Source: JBBKXP01 sp038251315 (GTDB lineage Bacteria; Pseudomonadota; Alphaproteobacteria; Rhodobacterales; Rhodobacteraceae). Taken from it: a DNA stretch of 48,598 bases. Below the pieces are notes generated by a model. It made no database searches. It saw only the letters and a list, made by a program, of their open reading frames with translations, and had not been told where the DNA came from. Each line of letters starts with the position of its first letter. Within the stretch, counting starts at the first letter, position 1. The stretch lies in the NCBI GenBank assembly GCA_038251315.1, contig JBBSBK010000016.1, positions 1 through 48,598 of the forward strand. Reading direction: 5' to 3'. Position numbers and translations under genes: made by a program. Below are positions 39,629 to 47,811 of the stretch, one piece after another.

Positions 39629-40638
39629 ACCCGCTGTTCGACATGCAGGACGTATCGGTCGATGTCCCGCTGGCCGGCGATTTGTGGTCGGCCCTGATGC
39701 CCGGCGATGGCCGCAGACTCAACATCCTCGACGGGATTACGCTGGCCATTGGACGCGGCGAAACCTTGGGCATCGTCGGCGAAAGCGGGTCGGGCAAGAC
39801 GACGCTGGCCCGGGCGATGCTGGGCCTTGTGCCATTGTCGGCGGGAACGATGCGTTTCGAGGGCAGGACGCTCGACACCGCTGCCGCCTTTGTTGGCCTG
39901 CGGCGCAGCACGGCGTTGATGTTCCAGAACCCGGTCGCGTCGCTGTCGCCGCGCATGAAGATTGGGACGCTGCTGGCTGAGCCGTTCACCATTCATCGTA
40001 TTCCACTGCCGGACCGCCGCGCCAAGGTGCGCGAATTGCTTGATCTGTTGGGATTGCCTGGCGGCATCGCCGACCGTTATCCGCACGAATTGTCGGGCGG
40101 GCAGGCGCGGCGTGTCTGTCTGGCACGGGCGCTCGCTCTCGATCCGAAACTGGTGGTCGCCGACGAACCCACTGCCGGGCTTGACGTGTCAGTCCAGGGC
40201 GAGGTGCTGAACCTGATGGCCGGTTTCCGCGAACGGCTGGGCCTCTCGTTCCTCGTCATCTCGCACAACCTTGCCATGGTCCGGCACGTCACCGACCGGA
40301 TGGCGATCATGTATCTTGGCCGGATCGTTGAAACCGGCCCGACGCAGGCGATTTTTGACGCCCCGCGCCACCCCTACACGGCCAGCCTGATCCTGTCCGA
40401 ACCGCAGCCCGACCCGCGCAAACGGCGCGACGATCTGGCGTTCACCGGCGATATTCCCAGCTTGCTGCGACGGCCTGAAGGTTGTGAATTCCACACCCGC
40501 TGTCTGCGGGCTGCGCCGCGCTGCCGCACGGTCTTGCCGACATTCGAAAACGCAAACGCAAACTGGCGTTTCCGCTGCCATTACCCCCTCGATCCGACAC
40601 CAAAAACGCAAATAGCCAACAAGGAGATGACAACATGA
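39625..40638 (+). CDS. Dpp/Opp-type ABC transporter ATP-binding protein (DppF-like)
   Basis: The 337-residue ATPase has Walker A GESGSGKTT, signature LSGGQARRVCLARAL, Walker B LVVADEPTAGLDV and the switch histidine in VISHNLAM, with C-terminal CEFHTRCLRAAPRCR cysteines. The signature's QARRV replaces the more usual QRQRI, which is tolerated in this family. It forms the ATPase pair with the DppD-like subunit. Its stop overlaps the binding-protein gene by ATGA, and an AAGGAG ribosome site for that gene lies inside its 3' end. Confidence 0.9.
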   Translation: MNPLFDMQDVSVDVPLAGDLWSALMPGDGRRLNILDGITLAIGRGETLGIVGESGSGKTTLARAMLGLVPLSAGTMRFEGRTLDTAAAFVGLRRSTALMFQNPVASLSPRMKIGTLLAEPFTIHRIPLPDRRAKVRELLDLLGLPGGIADRYPHELSGGQARRVCLARALALDPKLVVADEPTAGLDVSVQGEVLNLMAGFRERLGLSFLVISHNLAMVRHVTDRMAIMYLGRIVETGPTQAIFDAPRHPYTASLILSEPQPDPRKRRDDLAFTGDIPSLLRRPEGCEFHTRCLRAAPRCRTVLPTFENANANWRFRCHYPLDPTPKTQIANKEMTT

Positions 40639-42185
40639 CTTGGAGAACTGACAGACGCGGCCTGTTGAAAGCCGGTGGCGCGGCACTTGCCGGCATCACC
40701 CTTGGCCCCCGCATTGCCTGGGCGCAAGACGGCGATACCCTGCGACTGCGGGTGGCTGCCGATTATCAGGTGATCGATCCCTTTGGCGAAATCGGCGAAC
40801 TGGACGACATCATCCCGCGCTGCACCACGGTCACTCTGATCCGGGTCGGCGATATGCGCACGGGCAACGAACTGTCTAACTACGCGGCCGAAACGCTTGA
40901 ATGGACAAGCGACACGACGATCGCGTTCACATTGCGCGGGGGGCTGACATGGACCAACGGATTTGGCCCTGTCACCGCCGAGGACGTCAAGTTCAGCTTT
41001 GAACGGATCGCAGGTTCCGACAGCGCCTGGGCCTATCAATTCGACATGCTGGACCATGTCGAGGTTGTGGATGACCGGTCTGGCGTCATCCACCTGACCC
41101 AGGCTTTTGCGCCCTTCATGGTCATTGCGCTGCCGTATTACGGTGGCCATATCGTCAGCAAGGCGGCGACCGAAGCGGCGGGGGGGAGTTTCACCACCGA
41201 GATGCCAGCCGAGTGCGGGCCTTACATGATGGAAAGCTGGGCGCAGAACCAGAAGGTGACTTTGGTTGCCAACCCCGACTGGACCGGCGAACCGCAAAAT
41301 TTCCAGCGGATCGAGTTCTACATCGTCCCCGACGATCAGGCGGCACTGCTGGCGTTCGAGGCCGACGCCTACGATTTCAGCCGTCTGTCGGTGGCGTCGC
41401 TACGGTCCCTGCGCGACAGCATGCCCGAGGGTGCCACCCTGATCGAGGCGCCGTCAGCCACATATACGTGGCTGACCGTCAACATGAATGCCGAACCGCT
41501 CAAGGATCCGCGTGTCCGGCAAGCGCTGCAATACGCCTATGACAGCGCGTCGGTCCTTGCCGGGGCCTACGACGGGGCGGTCGAACGGTCGGCCGGGGTC
41601 ATCCAGCCATCGTCGCGCTTTGCCCGCAAGAATAACATCATCGCCGAACGCAATATCGACAAGGCCCGCGAACTGCTGGCCGAAGCGGGGGCCGAAGACC
41701 TGACGCTCACGCTCGTCGCGCTGAATGACAGCCGATCGCAGACGATCGCCCAGATCATTCAGGCGACCATGGCCGAAGCGGGAATAACCATCGAGATTCA
41801 GCCGACAGACGAAGCGAGCTACTGGTCTGTCGGTGACAAGATGGCGGGCGATGGCTACAAGTCTGTCGAGCTCGTCCTGATGTCATTTGCCGGCGGGATC
41901 GAGCCTACGGAAAACCTCGTCTGGTTCCGGCCCGACCAGATCGGTGTCTACAACTGGTCGTTCTTTGACAGTCCCGAATACGAGGACTTGTTCAAAAAGG
42001 TGCAGGTCGAGACGGACGATGCAAAAAGGACACAGATGTTCAATCGGATGGAAGACCTGATGGAGGACTCCGGCGGATTCATCTTTATCGCCTTCGAGCC
42101 CTATATCGCGATTCACGACAGCGACCTCAACCCGGTCATCCTGGCCGACGGCCACCCCGATCCGACCCGGTTCTCCCGCAGTTAG
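40635..42185 (+). CDS. Dpp/Opp-type ABC transporter substrate-binding protein (SBP family 5), Tat-exported
   Basis: The 516-residue periplasmic receptor has a twin-arginine-type leader (TDRRGLLKAGGAALAG, cleavage near AWAQD, about residue 30) and the family-5 fold: LRGGLTWTNGFGPVTAEDVKFSFERI, then CGPYMMESW and DPRVRQALQYAYD. It is the last gene of the transport set, behind AAGGAG. Tat export suggests it folds in the cytoplasm, which is common for such receptors in Rhodobacterales. The ligand is unknown; by context it may be a peptide-like or ester conjugate of a methylated amine. Confidence 0.9.
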   Translation: MTWRTDRRGLLKAGGAALAGITLGPRIAWAQDGDTLRLRVAADYQVIDPFGEIGELDDIIPRCTTVTLIRVGDMRTGNELSNYAAETLEWTSDTTIAFTLRGGLTWTNGFGPVTAEDVKFSFERIAGSDSAWAYQFDMLDHVEVVDDRSGVIHLTQAFAPFMVIALPYYGGHIVSKAATEAAGGSFTTEMPAECGPYMMESWAQNQKVTLVANPDWTGEPQNFQRIEFYIVPDDQAALLAFEADAYDFSRLSVASLRSLRDSMPEGATLIEAPSATYTWLTVNMNAEPLKDPRVRQALQYAYDSASVLAGAYDGAVERSAGVIQPSSRFARKNNIIAERNIDKARELLAEAGAEDLTLTLVALNDSRSQTIAQIIQATMAEAGITIEIQPTDEASYWSVGDKMAGDGYKSVELVLMSFAGGIEPTENLVWFRPDQIGVYNWSFFDSPEYEDLFKKVQVETDDAKRTQMFNRMEDLMEDSGGFIFIAFEPYIAIHDSDLNPVILADGHPDPTRFSRS

Positions 42186-42191
42186 GAACCG

Positions 42192-42815
42192 ATGAAAGAC
42201 AACGTGAAACCCCCGCCGCCGCGCTACCGGCGCTATACGGCCCAAGCGCGGCGGGCAATGTTGGTCGATGCAGCGCTCGCCTGCCTTGCGCGGGAAGGTA
42301 TTGCCGGATTCACCATCGACAGGATTTGTGCCCAAGCGCAGGTGTCACGTGGCCTGATCACCCACCACTTCAAGTCCAAGGAAGGGCTGCTGGTGGCGGT
42401 GTATGCCGCAGCCTACGACCAGATGCTTGAAATCGCAGCACCGGACCATTCCGACGATGCCGACTTGGTCGACATGGTCGATGCCTTGCTGTCGGACGAC
42501 CTGATCGACCAGGGCACCTTGCGGGCATGGCTGGCGCTGTGGGGCGAGGTGGCCAACAACCCGACGCTCATAGCCGAACACAGACGCTACTACGATGTGT
42601 ATTACGACCGGGTCGTCGCTGCGATCCGTCGGGCGGTCGCCGGACGCACCATCCCGATATCCGAAGGCACTCTGGCCAGCATCTTCATCGCGCTCGCCGA
42701 CGGGCTCTGGCTCGAACGATGTATTGATCCAGACAGGCTCTCGAGGTCGGAGGTTCGCAACGCCTGCTTTGACCTGCTGGAAGCGTTTCTTGGCCCGTTG
42801 GATCGCAGCCGGTAG
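42192..42815 (+). CDS. TetR family regulator, BetI-like
   Basis: The 207-residue regulator has an N-terminal helix-turn-helix (IDRICAQAQVSRGLITHHFKSKEGLLVAVY) and a C-terminal ligand domain. The helix-turn-helix (VSRGLITHHFKSKEGLL) and the RAWLALWGEVANNPTLIAEHRRYYDVYYDRV stretch resemble BetI, the choline/betaine-responsive repressor, and its relatives. It is 6 bases behind the binding-protein gene, so it ends the operon and probably represses it through the dyad at 34773-34790. A quaternary-amine ligand would fit both the BetI likeness and the MttB/TMADH-like genes, but this is inference. Confidence 0.87.
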   Translation: MKDNVKPPPPRYRRYTAQARRAMLVDAALACLAREGIAGFTIDRICAQAQVSRGLITHHFKSKEGLLVAVYAAAYDQMLEIAAPDHSDDADLVDMVDALLSDDLIDQGTLRAWLALWGEVANNPTLIAEHRRYYDVYYDRVVAAIRRAVAGRTIPISEGTLASIFIALADGLWLERCIDPDRLSRSEVRNACFDLLEAFLGPLDRSR

Positions 42816-42911
42816 TTTCACCCGAAGCAAGGCGGCCATTTTATCAGCATGGATTGGAACGCGTTTCTTTGGCCCAGAATCCTGAGAAAACCATGAACTT
42901 GGGGTGAAACT
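42814..42911. repeat. 98-bp element bounded by perfect 10-bp inverted repeats
   Basis: AGTTTCACCC (42814-42823) recurs inverted as GGGTGAAACT (42902-42911). The left repeat begins inside the stop codon of the TetR gene. The interior (98 bases in all) has no coding potential. Size and terminal repeats fit a MITE or a solo insertion-sequence remnant; a long-range transcription hairpin is the other possibility. No obvious target duplication is seen. Confidence 0.5.
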
Positions 42912-43027
42912 GCCAACATCAATCTGTCGCGATATCGTCGGCCCGCCAATGCGGTTGGCGTTTGCCGGAACTGTCCTTGCGAGAATCGCGTTGTCACGGG
43001 TCGTCCAACCGAAAAAGGAACCGACCC

Positions 43028-44059
43028 ATGCCACAAACCAACACCACAAACCGCAAGTTCGTTCTGGCCGAGCGGCCAAAGGGGGAACCTGACGACAACA
43101 CGCTGCGCCTGGAGACGGAGGATTTGCCAAGCCCTGGCACAGCCCAGATGCTGCTGCGCAACGAATATCTGTCGCTCGACCCTTACATGCGGGGCCGGAT
43201 GAGCGATGCGCCTTCTTATGCAAAACCTGTCGGGATCGGCGAGGTCATGGTGGGCGGCACAGTCGCACAGGTCCTGAAATCTGATGTCGCAGGCTTCGCA
43301 GAAGGCGATTGGGTCGTGGCTTTTGGTGGCTGGCAGGATTACGCGCTGTCTGACGGCACCGGCGTGATCAACATGGGCAAAACCCCAAAGAACCCCTCTT
43401 GGGCGCTTGGCGTTCTCGGGATGCCGGGCCTGACCGCGTGGTCAGGACTGACACAGATCGGGCGACCGAGCGAGGGCGAAACCCTTGTGGTTGCCGGAGC
43501 CAGCGGTCCTGTCGGCGCCACGGTCGGACAGATCGGCAAGATCCTTGGATGTCGCGTTGTCGGTATCGCGGGCGGGGCCGAGAAATGCACCCATGTGGTG
43601 GACACCCTGGGCTTTGATGCCTGCATTGACTACAAGGCCGACGATTTTCCCGGCACGCTCAGGCCTGCGGTGCCGGACGGCATCGACATTTATTTCGAGA
43701 ACGTCGGCGGCGCGGTTTTCGACGCCGTGCTCCCTTTGCTGAACCCTTGTGCCCGTATTCCTGTTTGCGGCCTGATCTCGCAGTACAATGCCACGTCACT
43801 GCCCGAGGGGCCGGACCGGCTGAGCTATCTGATGGGCCAGATCCTGCGAAAGCGGATGACCCTGCGGGGCTTTATCGTCTTTGACGATTTCGGCTATCTT
43901 TATCCGGAGTTCAGCAAGCAGATGGGCGAATGGATGGCGCAGGGGAGAATCGAATATCAAGAGGAAACGATCCTTGGGCTGGAACACGCACCCGAAGCAT
44001 TTATCGGTCTTTTGAGGGGCGAGGCTTTTGGCAAGCGTGTCGTCAAGTTGACACACTGA
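43028..44059 (+). CDS. NADP-dependent MDR-family oxidoreductase (CurA-like)
   Basis: The 343-residue medium-chain reductase has the family opening NRKFVLAERPKGEPDDNTLRLE, the LSLDPYMRGRM segment, the nucleotide-binding AGASGPVGATVGQIGKILGCRVVGIAGGAEK and DIYFENVGGAVFDAVLP. It lacks zinc ligands, as expected for the CurA/leukotriene-B4-reductase-like group that reduces activated C=C bonds with NADPH. It stands alone between the catabolic cluster and the photosynthesis genes. Its codon use looks less GC-skewed than that of the bch genes, suggesting a separate origin. Natural substrate unknown. Confidence 0.88.
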   Translation: MPQTNTTNRKFVLAERPKGEPDDNTLRLETEDLPSPGTAQMLLRNEYLSLDPYMRGRMSDAPSYAKPVGIGEVMVGGTVAQVLKSDVAGFAEGDWVVAFGGWQDYALSDGTGVINMGKTPKNPSWALGVLGMPGLTAWSGLTQIGRPSEGETLVVAGASGPVGATVGQIGKILGCRVVGIAGGAEKCTHVVDTLGFDACIDYKADDFPGTLRPAVPDGIDIYFENVGGAVFDAVLPLLNPCARIPVCGLISQYNATSLPEGPDRLSYLMGQILRKRMTLRGFIVFDDFGYLYPEFSKQMGEWMAQGRIEYQEETILGLEHAPEAFIGLLRGEAFGKRVVKLTH

Positions 44060-44104
44060 AACCACCTGTCAAAGGTGACACACCACTAAAAATTCTCAGG
44101 GTTC

Positions 44105-44305
44105 TCATTTCCGCCGACCAACTTGGCGACACGGGCGAAAGGACCGGGTTCGGGCTCGGTGATTATCACCTTGAGGAACTTTTACCGGCTGGTTGTCGGG
44201 AGGCGCCGGCCTGTTTTCCGAGTGCCGCAAGTCAGTTTTTGCGATGGTAGACTGGATTTGATTCGTTGTTTTTTCAGGCTCAACGTGCCTCAAATCGGTC
44301 TTCAT
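44105..44305 (-). CDS. Doubtful 66-residue ORF coupled to bchO; otherwise unassigned spacer
   Basis: A frame begins with an ATG overlapping the bchO stop (ATGA) and encodes a basic, Pro/Asn/Arg-rich product with a repeated KTDLRH (residues 2-7 and 23-28). The underlying DNA is also an imperfect repeat (GATTTGAGGCAC and GACTTGCGGCAC). I recognise no domain. Another frame of the same DNA gives ITEPEPGPFARVAKLVGGN, which looks equally protein-like, so this spacer may be a remnant of a lost gene. The rest of 44060-44301 holds only a small hairpin (CACCT/AGGTG, 44063-44077) after the CurA-like gene. Confidence 0.2.
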   Translation of the reverse strand: MKTDLRHVEPEKTTNQIQSTIAKTDLRHSENRPAPPDNQPVKVPQGDNHRARTRSFRPCRQVGRRK

Positions 44306-45162
44306 GCGTCGAACCTGACCAAGGCCTTGCGGATTTCGGTGGCGATCCTGGCCGCGTCCTCTTCGTGCGCCAGATGTCCCATCCCAGATAGGCCAAGGTG
44401 CCGGGCGTTCGGTAATTGCGCCGCGGCGTCGACGCTGGTTTGCGGCGGGACGGCGGTGTCTTTGTCGCCGGTTAGCAGAGTCGTCGGGTGGACGATTGTC
44501 GGGAGTCGGTCCAGCAACCCGTCAAGCGACCATTGCGCCATCATCGCCAGCGTCCCGCCGACGTGTCCGGCGTCGCGGGCGAGGCGCAAGTAACAGGCGA
44601 CCCCGGCATCGTCGAGCGTCGATCCGGTCCCCCGGATCAAGTTGCGCACTCCGGTTTCGGTCATTGTGGCACTGAACAGGGTCGCCGAAAGCGGGGTCAT
44701 CGCAAGCGCTTTGGCCATTGCGGGGAACAGCCAGCCTGCGACCCCCTTGAAGTTCGCCAGCGCTGCATTGATGCCGACAATCCGGGCTTCGGGCAGGTCG
44801 CCCATGTCCGCCATCCGCAGCGCCATCGCCGCCCCGGCGGAATGGCCGACCACCGCGGCCGGATGCCAGCCTTGAGCCTGCATCAGTGCCGTCAGGTCTG
44901 CCGCCACGTCATCCACCCCGCAGCGCTGACGGGCACCGACCTGGGTAAACCCTTGCCCCGGCAGATCGACAGCGACGACGTGATGGGTCTGCGCCAGCAG
45001 GGGAAACAGGTGGCGCCAGCTTTGTGTCGCGCCGCCCGCGCCGTGGATCAGCAGGATCGTCGGCCCGGTCCCGGCCTGTTGCACGTGCCAGCGGTGCGGG
45101 CGGTGCAGGATCAGCTGCGAATATTCCGCCATCGGCCAGTCGGGCGGCGGTGGCCAGCGCAT
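44302..45162 (-). CDS. bchO: BchO, magnesium chelatase-associated alpha/beta hydrolase
   Basis: The 286-residue alpha/beta hydrolase has the nucleophile elbow GHSAGA (S108), an acid in TGDKDTAVP (D235) and histidine H263 in GMGHLAHEE, with HGAGG (40-44) as the oxyanion part. BchO is encoded with bchI and bchD in purple bacteria and is needed for bacteriochlorophyll formation, but its exact reaction is not settled. It starts on an ATG sharing one base with the bchD stop (TGATG). The triad positions and strict bchI-bchD-bchO order make the call firm. Confidence 0.92.
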   Translation of the reverse strand: MRWPPPPDWPMAEYSQLILHRPHRWHVQQAGTGPTILLIHGAGGATQSWRHLFPLLAQTHHVVAVDLPGQGFTQVGARQRCGVDDVAADLTALMQAQGWHPAAVVGHSAGAAMALRMADMGDLPEARIVGINAALANFKGVAGWLFPAMAKALAMTPLSATLFSATMTETGVRNLIRGTGSTLDDAGVACYLRLARDAGHVGGTLAMMAQWSLDGLLDRLPTIVHPTTLLTGDKDTAVPPQTSVDAAAQLPNARHLGLSGMGHLAHEEDAARIATEIRKALVRFDA

Positions 45163-46814
45163 CAGTTCAGCGCGGCGGCGACGGCGGCGGACAGGCGTTT
45201 GGCGTCCGCGCGTGGCAGGGGCAGGTAGGTGCCGCCCAGCGTGGCTGCCAGCGATGCCAGCCAGGGTTCGGGCCGGTTCCCGGTATCGATGACCAGCGCG
45301 TCGGCCCCGGCCGCCCGCAATGCCTGCGCCATAGCGGTTGCATCCAGTGCCGCCTGTGCGCGGTCGCCCGTGCCGTCCAGCGCCACGTTGGCCCGCCCAT
45401 CGGTCAACAGCGCGATCGTCGGCGTCAGCCCGCGCCGCCGTGCGTGATCGGCCTGTTCCAATGCGGCCTTGAGCCCCGCCGCAAGTGGCGTGCCGCCGCC
45501 ACCAGGCAAGGCAGCGAGCCGCCGTTTGGTCTGCACCAGCGACCGGGTCGGGGGCAGCAGCAATTCGGCCCCCTTGCCGCGAAATGCCACCAGTGCCACG
45601 TGATCGCGCCGCGCATAAGCCTGCGCCAGCAGCAGTTCGACGGCGCCCTTGGCCTCGGCCAGACGGGCCAGCGCGGACGAACCAGAAGCATCGACGGCAA
45701 AGATTAACAGGCGGTCGGACCGGTCCTCGAACCGTTTCAGGCGGATATCGGCGGGGCGAATTTGCAGGCCGGGCCTGTCAGGCGTGGCGCGGATGGTTTG
45801 CCACGGGGCGGCGGCGCGCAGGGTGGCGACGATATCGATCCGCGCCCCATTGCCCAGACGGCCCGCACGGGCGGGCAGCGGGCGACCGCGCCGGTTACCC
45901 TTGGTCGCGGCCCCGCTGCCTGATCCTTTGCCAGTGCGGGCCTTGCGGGCGGCCAGTGTGGCCAGCAAGTCCGTTGGCAACAGGGCGCGGACGGCCTCGA
46001 GCAGCAGGTCTTCGGGCAGGGTCAGTTCGTCTTCGTTTTTGGATTCGCCGGGGTCGGATTGATCCTCGGGCGGGTCTGGCGGCTCGGTTTGATCCTGCTC
46101 GCCGGTCGGCAGCTGCGTTGCGCGGTGCGCCAGCGTCAAGGCAGCGGCGGCGGCAAGGTGGTCGGGGCTGATCGCGTCGGCCCGTTCCAGCGCGGCAAGG
46201 GCGCGGGCGGCCCGCAAGGCGAACAGCGGCGCACGCAGGCTGTCGATGCCCAGTTGCAAGGACAGAATGGCAAGTTGTGTCAGATGATCTGCGGTGATCG
46301 GGATGGTGCGCAGATGGGCGCGGGCGGCTTTCAGGTCGGGGGCGCGGGACGCTTCGAGATCGCCCAAGGCCACGCCATCAAGGTCGATGAAAAACGCACA
46401 GCGTTCGGCCAGCGCGGTTGGCAGCGCCTCGTCCTCGGTTCCTTCGTCCAGGCCAATCAGGCAATGCCCCACTGATCCATCCAGCGCTGCCGCAAGACGT
46501 GCCGCCAGTTGCGGCGTCGTGCGTTCGGCCATCGCCAGCACCAGTGCGCCGGGGTCCGCGAGCAGCCCACGCGATTGCACGATCTGCCCGGCGGCAAGGG
46601 TCGCCGACAGGTCGAGCCCACCAAACAGGGCTTCGTCGCTGAGGGTCGGATGCAGGGGTTTCAGCGGCAGCGGCAAACAGGGCAGCAGCGCCACAAAGGT
46701 GTCGCGCACCGGCCCGACGCGACCCCGAAGATGCAGCCCGCCAAGGCCGCTGGGATCGACGGCCAGCAGGTGCAGCGCCAGTTGCGCGCGGGTCCATGTG
46801 GCGGGATCAGCCAA
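45162..46814 (-). CDS. bchD: Magnesium chelatase subunit D
   Basis: The 550-residue subunit forms the platform with BchI that inserts Mg2+ into protoporphyrin IX with BchH. Visible parts: an N-terminal AAA-like domain without a working Walker A; a Pro/Asp/Glu-rich linker (EQDQTEPPDPPEDQSDPGES); and a C-terminal von Willebrand A domain with MIDAS residues DASGSS (D375, S377, S379), the threonine in GGGGTPLAAG and D472 in LLTDGRAN. The natural N-terminus (DPATWTRAQLALHLLAVDPSGLGG) begins on a TTG at 46814, overlapping the bchI end by 8 bases. An ATG further upstream lies inside bchI and was rejected. Confidence 0.93.
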   Translation of the reverse strand: MADPATWTRAQLALHLLAVDPSGLGGLHLRGRVGPVRDTFVALLPCLPLPLKPLHPTLSDEALFGGLDLSATLAAGQIVQSRGLLADPGALVLAMAERTTPQLAARLAAALDGSVGHCLIGLDEGTEDEALPTALAERCAFFIDLDGVALGDLEASRAPDLKAARAHLRTIPITADHLTQLAILSLQLGIDSLRAPLFALRAARALAALERADAISPDHLAAAAALTLAHRATQLPTGEQDQTEPPDPPEDQSDPGESKNEDELTLPEDLLLEAVRALLPTDLLATLAARKARTGKGSGSGAATKGNRRGRPLPARAGRLGNGARIDIVATLRAAAPWQTIRATPDRPGLQIRPADIRLKRFEDRSDRLLIFAVDASGSSALARLAEAKGAVELLLAQAYARRDHVALVAFRGKGAELLLPPTRSLVQTKRRLAALPGGGGTPLAAGLKAALEQADHARRRGLTPTIALLTDGRANVALDGTGDRAQAALDATAMAQALRAAGADALVIDTGNRPEPWLASLAATLGGTYLPLPRADAKRLSAAVAAALN

Positions 46815-47811
46815 GGACTTCCTCGACAATCCGGGTGACGCGGGTGCCCGATCCGGCCTCGTCCAGCGGGTCGCGGCGCAGGCGGTGGCGCAGGGCCATC
46901 GGGGCGGCCGCGCGGACATGGGCGCGGGTCAGGGCGGTGTCGTCGCGCCATGCGGCAAAGGCGCGGGCGGCCTTGAGCAGGGTCAGTTCGCCGCGCAGCC
47001 CGTCCGACCCGAGCGCAAGGCAGAGTTCGGCGACATCACGCAGCATCGCGTCCGATGTATTCAGCTTTTTCAACGTCTTGCGGGCCTTGAGGATCTTGTC
47101 ACGGATCGCCGCATCTTCGGCCTGCCAGCGCAGCATGAACGCTGCATTGTCGTTGTCATAACCATCGCGGCGGCGCAGCACCTCGACCCGCGTGTCGATA
47201 TCTTTGGGCGATGCGACCTCGACCGACAGGCCGAAACGGTCCAGCAGTTGCGGGCGCAATTCGCCCTCTTCGGGATTGCCGGACCCGACCAGCACGAACC
47301 GGGCGGGATGGCGCACCGACAGGCCTTCGCGTTCAACGACGTTTTCGCCCGATTGCGCCACGTCAAGCAGCAGATCAACGATGTGATCTTCAAGCAGGTT
47401 CACCTCGTCGATATACAGATATCCCCGGTTCGCCCGCGCCAACAGTCCCGGCTGGAACGCCTTTTCGCCCCGCGTCAGCGCGCGTTCGATGTCAAGCGCG
47501 CCAGTCACCCGATCTTCGGTCACGCCCAGCGGCAGGTCGACGACGGGAGTCGGGACCGACACAGGCGTTTTTGCCGTGACGCCCGCCCAATCGGGCACTT
47601 CAGCCGCCGTCGCACTGTTGACCGGGCAACCGGGGATCACGTCGATCGGCGGCAGCAGGGCGGCGAGCGCACGCACTGCGGTCGATTTGCCAGTGCCACG
47701 ATCCCCGAACACCAGCACTCCGCCGATGGTCGGGTCAATGGCCGTCAGGATCATCGCGGTTTTCATTTCGTCCTGACCGACGATGGCGGCAAAGGGAAAG
47801 GGGTGCTTCAT
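46807..47811 (-). CDS. bchI: Magnesium chelatase subunit I (AAA+ ATPase)
   Basis: The 334-residue AAA+ motor drives the first committed step of bacteriochlorophyll synthesis. Walker A is GDRGTGKST (36-44), Walker B YLYIDEVNLL (D135, E136), and the sensor region is VGSGNPEEGELRPQLLDRFG. The insert PDWAGVTAKTPVSVPTPVVDLPLGVTEDRVTG is typical of the chelatase clade. The ATG at 47811 overlaps the crtA stop (ATGA), as in other Rhodobacterales photosynthesis clusters. Expression is expected to follow the upstream crtA promoter. Confidence 0.96.
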   Translation of the reverse strand: MKHPFPFAAIVGQDEMKTAMILTAIDPTIGGVLVFGDRGTGKSTAVRALAALLPPIDVIPGCPVNSATAAEVPDWAGVTAKTPVSVPTPVVDLPLGVTEDRVTGALDIERALTRGEKAFQPGLLARANRGYLYIDEVNLLEDHIVDLLLDVAQSGENVVEREGLSVRHPARFVLVGSGNPEEGELRPQLLDRFGLSVEVASPKDIDTRVEVLRRRDGYDNDNAAFMLRWQAEDAAIRDKILKARKTLKKLNTSDAMLRDVAELCLALGSDGLRGELTLLKAARAFAAWRDDTALTRAHVRAAAPMALRHRLRRDPLDEAGSGTRVTRIVEEVLG

